64,000 nt of DNA from Microbacterium sp. 10M-3C3 (GCF_003931875.1 NZ_CP034245.1:248001-312000); one strand, 5' to 3'. Positions 35,199 through 43,813 are shown, numbered from the stretch's first letter. Notes: generated by a model from the sequence alone, not told the origin. Numbers and translations are program-made.

Positions 35199-37762
35199 CT
35201 ACACCTCGCGAGAACGCGCCCGTGCACGGTTCAAACCGGCTCGGACCGTTCACGAGCGTGCTCTCGCGACGCACCGCGCTTGATCTGGTCGCCGTGGCGG
35301 GCATGCTCGGGGTCGGGATCGCGGGCTTCGCGCCCACCTTCGGCACGCCGGCATACCTCGTCACGTCGATCGGCGGACTCGTGCTCGGGCTCGCGATCGC
35401 CGTGGTGTGCGCGTGGCGCCGGTGGGGCGTGCTCCCGATCGCCGGGCTTGTGATCGCCGCGTACTTCGCCTTCGGCACGCCGCTCGCGCTCCCCGCACGC
35501 GGCTTCCTCGCCGTCATCCCCACCTTCGACTCGCTCCGCGCGCTCGCCGTCGGCGTCATCACGTCGTGGAAGGAGCTGCTGACCACCGTCGCCCCGGTCG
35601 GCACGGGCGACAGCCACATGGTCGTGCCGTTCCTGCTGACCGTCGTGGCCGCGAGCGTCACGGCGAGTCTCGCGCTGCGGCTGCGTGCGGCCGGGTGGGC
35701 GCTGCTCCCCGCCGTCGCATTCCTGGTGGCGCAGATCGCGCTCGGGACGTCCGAGCCGGCCGCGCCGCTCGTGCAGGGCGTCGTGCTCGCCGTCATCGCC
35801 GCGGTGTGGCTCGCGATCCGCCAGGCCTGGCAGCCGGCGCCCGCCGTGCTGTCGATCGGCGAGGGCGGCGAGCCGAAGGGCATGCTCGCGCGCCGGCTCG
35901 TCACCGGCGCCGTCGTGCTCGCCGTCGCCGCGGGAGCGGGCGTGGCCACGACGGCCGCGGTCGGCACGACCGGGCCGCGCTACGTGCTGCGCGACGTCGT
36001 CATCCCGCCGTTCGACGTGCGCCAGTATCCGAGCCCGCTGCAGTCGTTCCGCAAGTACGTCCGCGACTACCCCGACGAGGCGCTCTTCACCGCCCAGGGC
36101 CTGCCCGAGGGCGCGCGCATCCGGCTGGCGACGATGGACGCCTACAACGGCACGGTCTACAACGTGGCGGAGGACGGCGCCGGCTCCTCTGGCGCCTTCT
36201 CCCCGATCCGCACCGAGATGTCGCCTGACGCCCGGGGCGACGAGGCGTCGGTCACGGTGTCGATCGCGGCCCTGCGCGGCGTGTGGCTCCCGGATGCCGG
36301 CGCCGTGAGATCGCTCGGCTTCTCCGGCGACCGCTCCGAAGATCTGCGCCGCTCCGCCTACTACAACGACGCCACCGGCACGGGCGTCGTGACCGCCGGG
36401 CTCAGCGCCGGGGACGCGTACACGATGGACACCGTGATCCCCGTGCAGCCGAGCGACGAGCGCCTCGCCGACGAGACGTTCGCGCCGCTGCGCATGCCGA
36501 AGCAGCAGGGCGTGCCGGTCGATCTCGCCGAGATCGCCTCCGACATCGTCGCCGACGCGGAGACGCCGATCGAGCAGGTGCGGGCGCTCGAGCAGACGCT
36601 GTCGCAGGACGGCTTCTTCAGCCACGGCCTCGAGGGCCAGGTGCTCTCGCGCGCCGGTCACGGCGCCGAGCGCATCCAGACCCTCCTCGGCGGAGACCAG
36701 TGGATCGGCGACGACGAGCAGTACGCCGTCGCGATGGCGCTCCTGGCCGGGCAGCTGGGCATCCCCGCCCGCGTCGTCATGGGCTTCTACCCCGACGACG
36801 ATGCGCCGGAGTCGGACACCTTCACCGCGACCGGCGACACGCTGCACGCGTGGGTCGAGGTGGCGTTCTCGAAGTCGGGCTGGGTCGCGTTCGACCCGAC
36901 CCCGCCCGAAGACCAGGTGCCCACCGACCAGACGACCAAGCCCAAGGCCGATCCCAAGCCGCAGGTGCTCCAGCCCCCGCCGCCCGAGCAGGCACCCGTC
37001 GACCTGCCGCCCACGGTGCCCGACGAGCGCGGCGAGGAGGATGAGGAGAACCCGCTGCCGGCCATCCTCGGCATCATCGCGCTGGTGCTCGGCGCCGTCG
37101 CGGCGTTCGTGGCGATCGTGCTCGCGCCCTTCCTCATCATCGGCGCGCTGAAGGGCGAACGACGCCGGCGCCGCCGCGAGGCCGAGCGCCCCGCCGACCG
37201 CATCAGCGGCGGCTGGGACGAGCTCGTCGACCGGGCCACCGATTTCGGCGCGCCCGTCCGCCGCGGCCGCACCCGCACCGAAGACGCCGGCGCCCTCGGC
37301 ACGGCGCTCGAGGAGCCGGCCGTCACGACCCTCGCCCGTCGCGCGGACGCCGAGGTGTTCGGGCCGTCGGATCCCTCCCCGGAGGACATCGACGCCTTCT
37401 GGGCGGAGGTCGACGGCATCGTCGGGGGCATGCGGCAGCGCGCGGGTTTCTGGCGCGGCCTCGGCGCCCGCCTGAACCTGCGCTCGCTCCTGGCGGGCAC
37501 GCGCTTCGCGCTGCCCGAACGGCGGACGACCCGGATGCTGCGCCCCGCCGCAGGCGACGCGCCGCGGCCCGCGCGCCTGCGCGCGGCCACCGCGGGCGCG
37601 GTCGCCGCGGTGCGCGGCCTCGTCCGCGCGCGGCGCCCGTCCGCCGCATCCGGCCACCGCGACAGCGCGCGCGGTGGCGATGCTCCTGCGACCGACGCGG
37701 CCGGCGCGCCGGGCGTCGAGCGCGCAGAGAGGGCCGGCGGACGTGAGGACGGTGCGTCGTGA
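35195..37762 (+). CDS. Membrane transglutaminase-like (TgpA/DUF3488) protein, catalytic Cys missing
   Basis: 855 residues. Several membrane helices in the first ~260 residues, then an extracytoplasmic transglutaminase-fold domain, a Pro-rich linker, one more membrane helix (~625) and a cytoplasmic tail. In the fold, the motif normally holding the nucleophile Cys reads WIGDDEQYA with Asp507 at the Cys position; His551 (HAWVEV) and Asp567 (FDPTP) of the triad remain. Cross-linking activity is therefore unlikely. GTG 35195 overlaps the DUF58 stop; codons 5-25 coincide with a palindromic element, so GTG at 35222 or 35258 are possible alternative starts that would remove part or most of it. Confidence 0.88.
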   Translation: MTTPRENAPVHGSNRLGPFTSVLSRRTALDLVAVAGMLGVGIAGFAPTFGTPAYLVTSIGGLVLGLAIAVVCAWRRWGVLPIAGLVIAAYFAFGTPLALPARGFLAVIPTFDSLRALAVGVITSWKELLTTVAPVGTGDSHMVVPFLLTVVAASVTASLALRLRAAGWALLPAVAFLVAQIALGTSEPAAPLVQGVVLAVIAAVWLAIRQAWQPAPAVLSIGEGGEPKGMLARRLVTGAVVLAVAAGAGVATTAAVGTTGPRYVLRDVVIPPFDVRQYPSPLQSFRKYVRDYPDEALFTAQGLPEGARIRLATMDAYNGTVYNVAEDGAGSSGAFSPIRTEMSPDARGDEASVTVSIAALRGVWLPDAGAVRSLGFSGDRSEDLRRSAYYNDATGTGVVTAGLSAGDAYTMDTVIPVQPSDERLADETFAPLRMPKQQGVPVDLAEIASDIVADAETPIEQVRALEQTLSQDGFFSHGLEGQVLSRAGHGAERIQTLLGGDQWIGDDEQYAVAMALLAGQLGIPARVVMGFYPDDDAPESDTFTATGDTLHAWVEVAFSKSGWVAFDPTPPEDQVPTDQTTKPKADPKPQVLQPPPPEQAPVDLPPTVPDERGEEDEENPLPAILGIIALVLGAVAAFVAIVLAPFLIIGALKGERRRRRREAERPADRISGGWDELVDRATDFGAPVRRGRTRTEDAGALGTALEEPAVTTLARRADAEVFGPSDPSPEDIDAFWAEVDGIVGGMRQRAGFWRGLGARLNLRSLLAGTRFALPERRTTRMLRPAAGDAPRPARLRAATAGAVAAVRGLVRARRPSAASGHRDSARGGDAPATDAAGAPGVERAERAGGREDGAS
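35207..35268. repeat. 62-bp palindromic element, copy 2, inside a coding start
   Basis: Ends CGCGAGAACGCGC and GAGCGTGCTCTCGCG; about 26-base arms with five mismatches. It falls within the first codons of the transglutaminase-like gene and is translated in frame as a hydrophilic extension before the first membrane helix. A hairpin just inside the gene could weaken translation. Confidence 0.85.
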
Positions 37763-38082
37763 CCCCCGTCGTCGTGCTGACGTGGGACACCGGCGAGCAG
37801 GTCGCGGTGTACGGTCGCACCGTGTTCGGTCGTGATCCCTTCGGAGGTCCGTGCGCGACGGTGGTCGTGCGCGATGAGACGCTGTCGGTGTCGAAGACGC
37901 ACTTCGAAGTCGGCGGCGATCGCGGCGGCGCGTGGGTGAGCGACCGCTGGTCGCGCAACGGCACCGTCGTGCTGCGCGGCGCCGACCGCCTTCCCGTCGC
38001 GCCCGGCGCGCGCGTGCCGCTGCGCGCGGGCGACCGCGTCGAGGTGGGCGACCGGCGTCTCACCGTGAGCGAGGCGCCGTGA
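37759..38082 (+). CDS. Small FHA-domain protein
   Basis: 107 residues, a single forkhead-associated domain binding phospho-Thr peptides. Core residues: GRDPFG, SVSKTHFEV (Ser and His of the SxxH motif) and WSRNGT (Asn). GTG start overlaps the upstream stop, and its own stop overlaps the PP2C start, both as GTGA. The likely phospho-partner is the kinase five kb downstream or the cytoplasmic tail of the transglutaminase-like protein. Confidence 0.9.
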   Translation: MTPVVVLTWDTGEQVAVYGRTVFGRDPFGGPCATVVVRDETLSVSKTHFEVGGDRGGAWVSDRWSRNGTVVLRGADRLPVAPGARVPLRAGDRVEVGDRRLTVSEAP

Positions 38083-38939
38083 CCGCCGCATCCGCCGCCG
38101 CACCCGTCTCCGTCGCGTGGGGCGCCGCGACCGACGTCGGCCGCCGTCGCTCCCTCAACGAGGACTCCTACCTCGCCGCCCCGCCGCTGTTCCTCGTGGC
38201 CGACGGTATGGGCGGCCATCAAGCGGGCGAGGTCGCCAGCGCCACCGTCATCGAGGAGTTCGCGCGCCTCGCGGGACGCGCGAGCCTGAGCATCGCCGAG
38301 GTGCAGACGGCCCTGCGCGCCGCGCGTCATGCGGTCGAGACGCTCCCCGACGGCGGCGGCGCGGGTGCCGGCACGACGCTCGCGGGCGTCGCGATCGCCG
38401 ACGTGGACGGCGAGGGGTACTGGCTCGCCGTCAACCTCGGCGACTCCCGCACCTACCGCCTCAGCGAGGGCGTGCTCGAGCAGATCAGCGTCGACCACTC
38501 GGTCGTGCAGGAGCTCATCGACGCCGGTCAGCTCGACGCCGCATCGGCGGCGCGCGACTCCCGCCGCAACGTCATCACGCGCGCGATCGGCGCCGGCAGC
38601 GACAGCGAGGCGGACTTCTGGATGCTCCCCGCCGAGACCGGCGACCGCGTGCTGGTGTGCTCCGACGGGCTGCCCACCGAGGTCGACGACGCCCTCATCG
38701 ATACCATCCTGCGCGAGGAGCACCACCCGCAGGCGGCCGCCGAGCGCCTCGTGCGCGAAGCGGTGGCCGCCGGCGGCCGCGACAACGTCACCGTGGTCGT
38801 CGTCGACGCGCTCTCGGTGCAGACGCGCGCCGGCCGCGATCGCTTCGACACGATGCCCAGCGCCGCCGCCGCGCCCGACACCGCCGCGTTCGACGAGATC
38901 GACGGCGACACCCTGCCCCGAGCCCGGGCGCGGGCCTGA
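38079..38939 (+). CDS. PP2C-family Ser/Thr protein phosphatase
   Basis: 286 residues. Metal-binding Asp motifs of PP2C are complete: RRRSLNEDSYL, VADGMGGHQAGEVAS, LGDSRTYRL, VCSDGLPTEVDD and GRDNVTVVVV. It would reverse phosphorylation by the kinase encoded at 40229. Ends with a short disordered tail. GTG 38079 chosen because it couples to the FHA stop and begins just before the conserved domain. Confidence 0.94.
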   Translation: MTAASAAAPVSVAWGAATDVGRRRSLNEDSYLAAPPLFLVADGMGGHQAGEVASATVIEEFARLAGRASLSIAEVQTALRAARHAVETLPDGGGAGAGTTLAGVAIADVDGEGYWLAVNLGDSRTYRLSEGVLEQISVDHSVVQELIDAGQLDAASAARDSRRNVITRAIGAGSDSEADFWMLPAETGDRVLVCSDGLPTEVDDALIDTILREEHHPQAAAERLVREAVAAGGRDNVTVVVVDALSVQTRAGRDRFDTMPSAAAAPDTAAFDEIDGDTLPRARARA

Positions 38940-38951
38940 GAGAGGAATGCC

Positions 38952-40232
38952 ATGAGCCTCGTGCGCTACGCCCCCGGGTCGTCCGTCGCCGTCGTCACGC
39001 CGCAGGGCGCCGCCCTGCTCGATGCGGCGACCCCGGCGTCGGTCGCGGAGGCCGTCTGGGAGCGCCTCGCCGACGACGGCGGCCTCGGCGGCCTCGTCGA
39101 TGCGCTCGCCGCGGGCGGGCCCCCGTCGGCCGTGCCGCCGTTCGCCGTGGTGCTGGCGGAGGGCGAGGGGTGGCGCGTCGCCGTCCGCGGCGCGTTCGCG
39201 GTGACCGCCGGCGACGAGCGGATCGACGGCGCGGGCGCCTCGACGTGGACCGAGCGCACCGTGCGCGGGGCGGAGTCGGTGACACTCGCGAGCGCGGATG
39301 CGGCGCCGCATCCGCCCTCCGAGGGCCCGCGGCCGCTGCGCGACGGCATCGCCGGGGCGGCTTCGCTCGCGGTCGTGCGCGACGGCGCGTCGGCGGCGCC
39401 CGGCGCCGCGACGGCTGCCGAGCCGGCGCCGAGCCGCCCCGCGGCGGTGCCCGTCGAGCCGGTGCAGCCGCACAGCATCCGCGAGGTGCACGACCTGCCG
39501 GCCGAGCCCGCTCCCGCGCCGGCCGTCGCGGAGCCCGCCGCCCCCGCGCCGACGTCTTCGGATGCCGCAGACGCGCTCATCGACTCGGTGCCGATCGTGT
39601 CGGTGCCCGCCGCGCCCCGCCCCGTCGCGCCGGCGCCTCCCGCGGCCGTCGTCACGGGCGATCTGCCGCCCACGCAGGCGATGCCCGCGGTCGGGGCTGA
39701 CGGCCGTGTGTCGGAGGGCCTCGACGCCGAGGTGGAGGCGACCGTCATCCGTGACGGCGCACCCGCCGCCCCGGCCGGCGACGCCCCCGAGGACGATGCC
39801 ACGATCTCGCTCGCCGAGGCGCGCGCGATGCGCGCTTCGGGGGCGCTGCCGCCGGTCGCGCCGCCGCTGGCCCCCACCCCGCCCCCGGTCGCGGCCGGTG
39901 TGCTGCGGGTCTCGAGCGGGCAGAGCGTGCTGCTGGACCGCACCGTCATCGTCGGCCGGCGACCCCGGTCGACGCGGGCGAGCGGGGCCGATCTGCCGCA
40001 CCTGGTCGCGGTCGACAGCCCGCAGCAGGACATCTCGCGCAACCACCTCGAAGTGCGCGTCGAAGGCGACACGATCCTCGCGACCGACCTGCAGACCACG
40101 AACGGCACGACGCTCCTGCGCCGGGGCGCGGAGCCGTCGCGCCTGCACCCGGGCGAGGCGACGGTCGTCGTGCCCGGCGACGTGCTCGACCTCGGCGACG
40201 GCATCACGATCGCCGTCGAGGCGGCGCCGTGA
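38952..40232 (+). CDS. FHA-domain protein with long Pro/Ala-rich linker
   Basis: 426 residues. The N-terminal ~110 residues resemble the N-domain of actinobacterial FHA proteins (beta-rich, FAVVLAEGEGWRVAVRG). A disordered Pro/Ala/Glu linker spans about 115-310 and contains Thr sites (PTQAMPA, DATISLAEA) that could be phosphorylated. The C-terminal FHA domain has DRTVIVGRRP, QQDISRNHLEV and TNGTTL. AGAGAGGA precedes ATG 38952, and the stop overlaps the kinase start. Confidence 0.88.
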   Translation: MSLVRYAPGSSVAVVTPQGAALLDAATPASVAEAVWERLADDGGLGGLVDALAAGGPPSAVPPFAVVLAEGEGWRVAVRGAFAVTAGDERIDGAGASTWTERTVRGAESVTLASADAAPHPPSEGPRPLRDGIAGAASLAVVRDGASAAPGAATAAEPAPSRPAAVPVEPVQPHSIREVHDLPAEPAPAPAVAEPAAPAPTSSDAADALIDSVPIVSVPAAPRPVAPAPPAAVVTGDLPPTQAMPAVGADGRVSEGLDAEVEATVIRDGAPAAPAGDAPEDDATISLAEARAMRASGALPPVAPPLAPTPPPVAAGVLRVSSGQSVLLDRTVIVGRRPRSTRASGADLPHLVAVDSPQQDISRNHLEVRVEGDTILATDLQTTNGTTLLRRGAEPSRLHPGEATVVVPGDVLDLGDGITIAVEAAP

Positions 40233-41941
40233 GCCGGCGCGCACCCCAGTCGCCGCCCGAGCTGCCCGGCTTCACGTACCTCGAGCTGCTCGGCTCGGGC
40301 GGGTTCGCCGACGTGTTCCTGTACGAGCAGCACCTCCCCAAGCGGCGCGTGGCCGTCAAGGTGCTGCTGACCGACCGCATGTCGAGCGGATCGGTCGCGG
40401 CGTTCACCGCCGAGGCGAACGTCATGGCGATGCTCTCAACCCATCCGGCCATCGTGACGATCCACCAGGCGGGGGTGGCCGGCGACGGCCGGCCGTACCT
40501 CGTCATGGAGTACTGCTCGAAGCCGAACCTGCAGGCCCGCTACCGGCGCGAGCCGTTCTCGGTGGCCGAGGCGCTGCGGGTGGGCGTGCAGGTCGCGGCG
40601 GCCGTGGAGACGGCGCACCGGGCGGGAGTGCTGCACCGCGACATCAAGCCCGCGAACATCCTCGTCACCGAGTACAACCGGCCGGCGCTCACCGACTTCG
40701 GCATCGCCTCCACGACGGGCGCCGGCGATGCCGGCGGGCTCTCGATCCCGTGGTCGCCGCCCGAGGCGCTCGCCGCCGTCCCGACGGGCGACCGCCGCTC
40801 CGACGTATGGTCGCTCGGTGCGACCGTGTACAGCCTCCTGGCCGGGCGCTCGCCGTTCGAGCTGTCTGGGCAGCGCAACTCCGGCGCCGAGCTGCTCGAG
40901 CGCATCGAGAAGCTGCCGTTGCCGCCCCTCGGCCGTCCCGACGCACCGCCGTCGCTGCAGCGCGTGCTCGAGCGCGCGATGGCGAAGGCGCCCGCCGACC
41001 GATACGACACCGCGCTCGCCTTCGCGCGGGCGCTGCAGAAGGTGCAGATCGAGCTCGCGCACGGCGTGACTCCGATCGACATCCTCGACGACGGCACACC
41101 CGACGGCGTCGTCGACGACGAGGACGACGGCCTCACGCGCGTGCGCGGCGTGGTGAGCATCGACCCCGAGACCGCGCCGGCCGCGGGCGCCACGCGGCCC
41201 GCCGCATCCGCGGCCGCCTCGGCGGCGGCGTGGGGCCCGACGACCGCGACCGGCGGCGGTGCTGACGCGGACGCGACCCACTTCCGCGGCCCGTCCGTGA
41301 TCTCCCCCGGCCTCGACGACACGGTGGTCGCGGCCCGCCCGCCCGCGCGCGGTGCGAGCGCCGCGACGCCCGCCGCCGCGCCCGCGCCCGCGGTCGCCGC
41401 GACGCCCGCCGCCGCGCCCGCGCCCGCGGTCGCCGCGCCGCCGCTGCCACCGGTGCCCGCAGGCGTTCCCGTGCCCGGCGGGCCGGCCGCCGTGGGTCCG
41501 ACCGACCCCGGCGCGACGCCGCGCGGGAGCCGACGCGCGTTGTGGCTGACGGCGGGCGCCGCCGCGTTCGTCGTCGTGATCGCGGTCATCCTGGCCCTCG
41601 CACTCCCGGCGGTCCTGGGCGGCGGAGCGACCCCGGAGCCCACGGCCGCGCCGTCCGACCAGCCCGTCGACGTGCTGCCGCAGGCGGCCCCGCGGCCGAC
41701 CGACCTCGCCGGCACGGTCACCCCGGGCGGCGTCGTCTTCACGTGGACCAACCCCGATCCCGCCGACGGCGACACGTACCTGTGGGGGGTCGCGGTGCCC
41801 GGGGGCGAGCCGTCGCTGGAGAGCGTGACCGAGACCACCGTCACGGTGCCCGCCGACTCGTCGGGCCGCACGTGCATCGAGGTGCTCACGCGTCGCGCGA
41901 ACGGCCAGGCGTCCCAGCCCGCGACCGCCTGCGCCCCCTGA
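40229..41941 (+). CDS. Membrane Ser/Thr protein kinase with Fn3-like ectodomain
   Basis: 570 residues. Kinase domain (about 15-270): GSGGFADV loop, Lys44 in VAVKVLL, Asp138 in HRDIKPANIL, TDFGIAS, and SDVWSLGATVYSL. A Pro/Ala linker with a tandem duplication precedes a membrane helix (about 435-460). Outside, ~85 residues form an Fn3-like domain (FTWTNPDPADGDTYLWGV) with Cys in RTCIEV and TACAP that may form a disulfide. This is PknB-type topology with a different sensor. GTG start overlaps the FHA stop, and the gene ends the 26749-41941 cluster. Confidence 0.92.
   Translation: MSRRAPQSPPELPGFTYLELLGSGGFADVFLYEQHLPKRRVAVKVLLTDRMSSGSVAAFTAEANVMAMLSTHPAIVTIHQAGVAGDGRPYLVMEYCSKPNLQARYRREPFSVAEALRVGVQVAAAVETAHRAGVLHRDIKPANILVTEYNRPALTDFGIASTTGAGDAGGLSIPWSPPEALAAVPTGDRRSDVWSLGATVYSLLAGRSPFELSGQRNSGAELLERIEKLPLPPLGRPDAPPSLQRVLERAMAKAPADRYDTALAFARALQKVQIELAHGVTPIDILDDGTPDGVVDDEDDGLTRVRGVVSIDPETAPAAGATRPAASAAASAAAWGPTTATGGGADADATHFRGPSVISPGLDDTVVAARPPARGASAATPAAAPAPAVAATPAAAPAPAVAAPPLPPVPAGVPVPGGPAAVGPTDPGATPRGSRRALWLTAGAAAFVVVIAVILALALPAVLGGGATPEPTAAPSDQPVDVLPQAAPRPTDLAGTVTPGGVVFTWTNPDPADGDTYLWGVAVPGGEPSLESVTETTVTVPADSSGRTCIEVLTRRANGQASQPATACAP
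41360..41431. repeat. Tandem 36-bp duplication in the kinase linker
   Basis: Two exact copies (41360-41395 and 41396-41431) encoding AATPAAAPAPAV twice in the disordered segment before the membrane helix. In frame, so probably length-variable between strains. Confidence 0.85.
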
Positions 41942-42336
41942 CCCCGCCACCCCTCCCCGCCCCGCCACCCGTCCCCGCCCCGCTTGCCCTTCCCCGCCCC
42001 TCCCCGCGCGCCCTCCCCACCCCTCCCCGCGCCCTTCCCCGCCCCTCCCCGCGCACGAATTCAGGCTGCGGATCGGCGCCCCTTCCGTCACGCCCCAGCA
42101 ACCCCAGCACGAACTCAGGCTGCGGATCCTCCACGCCTCCCGCAGGCCGCGGCATACCGCGTCGACGGCTGGCTGTCGCCGCATCCGTGCCTGAGTACGT
42201 GTCGGGTCGTCGGCCGGAAGGCCGAGGGGGTCGACCCACGGCTGCCTGAGTTCGTGCAGGGCCAGACAACAGTCGGCTCGGGATAACCCGAAGAACGGCT
42301 CCGGATGCCTCGGGGGCGCCCGTACGGCGGCGGTCC
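41942..42336. repeat. Non-coding gap with C-tracts and four copies of a 20-bp repeat
   Basis: The longest gap in the window (408 bp to the next start). 41942-42052 is almost pure pyrimidine with CCCC runs every few bases, so the minus strand carries many GGGG runs with G-quadruplex potential. Next come two direct copies of GCACGAAYTCAGGCTGCGGAT (42053-42074 and 42107-42129) and two inverted, diverged copies (42182-42203 and 42240-42257), able to fold as a hairpin or cruciform. No convincing gene is seen. It may terminate the kinase cluster. Confidence 0.7.
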
Positions 42337-42342
42337 TAGCGT
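42337..42342 (+). promoter_or_regulatory. -10 box (TAGCGT) for the histidine kinase
   Basis: TAGCGT, seven bases, ATG at 42350. Near-leaderless geometry with no ribosome site. Confidence 0.5.
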
Positions 42343-42349
42343 GGACGAC

Positions 42350-43813
42350 ATGACCTCGCAGACCGCTGCCCCCGAACCCCCGGCGGGCGCCGCGCCCACG
42401 GCCGCCATGCCGCCCACGGCCGGCGCCGCGCCCACGGCCGCCATGCCGCCCACGGCCGGCGCCGCGCCCACGGCCGACGCCGCGCCCACGTCCGGCCCCG
42501 TGCCGCCCCCGGCCGCCGGCGCCCCCGCAGCCCCCGCACCCCCCGCACCGCCCACCCCGGCCCGTCGCGGGCGCAACGCCGCCACGGCGCCCCTGCACGT
42601 CCTCGGCGCGATCGCGCACCTCGCCGCGCTCGGGCTCGTCGGACCGATCGTGTTCGGCATCCTCTTCAGCCTCCTCGGCTTCGGCGTAGGGCTCGTCTTC
42701 GCGCTGCTCATCGGCGTGCTCGTGCTCATCGCGTTCGTCTACGCGCTGTGGGCGACAGCGTGGCTCGAGGCCGCGCGCATCGAGGGGCTCTACGGATTCG
42801 GCGTGCCGGCGCCGCGCCTGCGTCCTCAGCCGCGTCCCGGATTCGGCGGCGTGATGCTGATGTTCTGGCGCCAGGCGATAGACCCGGGCGTGTGGCGCGG
42901 CGTCGCGAACCTCGCCGTCGCGACGATCCTCGGCGTCGTGACGATCGTGCTGACGAGCCTCGTCGCCTCCGGCGCGGCGCTGACGTTCTCGCCGCTGTTC
43001 GCCGGGGCCGGGCGGGCGCGCCTGTGGGGCATCGGCCTCGATCTCCCGGGCGGGTGGGCGTTCGTCGTCGGGCCGCTCATGGTGCTCCTCGGCCTCGCCG
43101 CGATCGTCGGGCTCGCCGTGCTGCACGGCGTGCTCGCGCGCCTCATCCTCGTGCCGTCCCGGGAGGTCCAGCTCGCCGCGCAGGCGCGTCTGGCCGGCGA
43201 GCAGCGCGCGGGAGCCGTCCGGGCCGCCGATGTCGAGCGCACGCGCATCGAGCGCGACCTCCACGACGGCGTGCAGCCCCGGCTCGTGTCGGTCGGCATG
43301 ACCCTCGGCCTCGCTCGTCAGAAGATCGACGACGACCCCGCCGCCGCGAAGGCGCTCATCGAGGAGGCGCACACCTCCACGAAGTCCGCGATCACCGAGC
43401 TCCGCCAGCTCGCGCGCGGCATCCACGCGTCGGTCCTCGACGACCGGGGGCTGGATGCGGCGCTGTCGGCGCTGGCCGCCCGCTCGCACGTGCCCGTGCA
43501 GCTGGACGTGCGCCTCGACGGACGCTGCGAGCGCAGCGCCGAGGCCGCGGTGTACTTCGCGATCGCCGAGTCGCTCACCAACGCCGCGAAGCACTCCCGC
43601 GCGTCGGGCGTGCGGGTCGCGGTGCGCCGCCGCGACGACGGCACGCTGTGGGCCCGCGTCGAGGACGACGGCATCGGCGGCGCCCGCATCCTCCCCGGCG
43701 GCGGCCTGGACGGCATCGCCAACCGCATCCTCGGCGCCGGCGGCACCTACCGCCTCGACAGCCCGAACGGCGGCCCCACCGCGCTGGAGGTGAGCGTCCC
43801 GTGCGCATCCTGA
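42350..43813 (+). CDS. NarL/LiaS-type sensor histidine kinase
   Basis: 487 residues. The disordered Ala/Pro/Thr N-terminus (~75 residues) includes a 12-residue tandem duplication. Four membrane helices in two hairpins follow (about 85-140 and 190-265). The HisKA_3 dimerisation motif is ERDLHDGVQ with the phospho-acceptor His305, and the HATPase has ESLTNAAKHSRAS and GGGLDGIANRI. Short loops between the helices suggest intramembrane sensing of envelope stress. It overlaps its response regulator by 13 bp. Confidence 0.93.
   Translation: MTSQTAAPEPPAGAAPTAAMPPTAGAAPTAAMPPTAGAAPTADAAPTSGPVPPPAAGAPAAPAPPAPPTPARRGRNAATAPLHVLGAIAHLAALGLVGPIVFGILFSLLGFGVGLVFALLIGVLVLIAFVYALWATAWLEAARIEGLYGFGVPAPRLRPQPRPGFGGVMLMFWRQAIDPGVWRGVANLAVATILGVVTIVLTSLVASGAALTFSPLFAGAGRARLWGIGLDLPGGWAFVVGPLMVLLGLAAIVGLAVLHGVLARLILVPSREVQLAAQARLAGEQRAGAVRAADVERTRIERDLHDGVQPRLVSVGMTLGLARQKIDDDPAAAKALIEEAHTSTKSAITELRQLARGIHASVLDDRGLDAALSALAARSHVPVQLDVRLDGRCERSAEAAVYFAIAESLTNAAKHSRASGVRVAVRRRDDGTLWARVEDDGIGGARILPGGGLDGIANRILGAGGTYRLDSPNGGPTALEVSVPCAS
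42386..42457. repeat. Tandem 36-bp duplication in the histidine kinase N-terminus
   Basis: Two exact 36-bp copies (42386-42421, 42422-42457) encoding GAAPTAAMPPTA twice; partial third copy follows. Same unit length as the duplication in the kinase linker at 41360 but different sequence. Confidence 0.85.

Noticed and set aside
41942..42250. Pro-rich short open frames in the gap after the kinase
   Set aside because: They read through C-tracts and palindromic repeats, with no ribosome site or conserved feature.
42053..42257. CRISPR-like spaced repeats
   Set aside because: Only four copies, two inverted and diverged, with unequal spacing and no cas genes.
42305..42349. Upstream start for the histidine kinase
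   Set aside because: It would begin before the TAGCGT -10 box and has no ribosome site.
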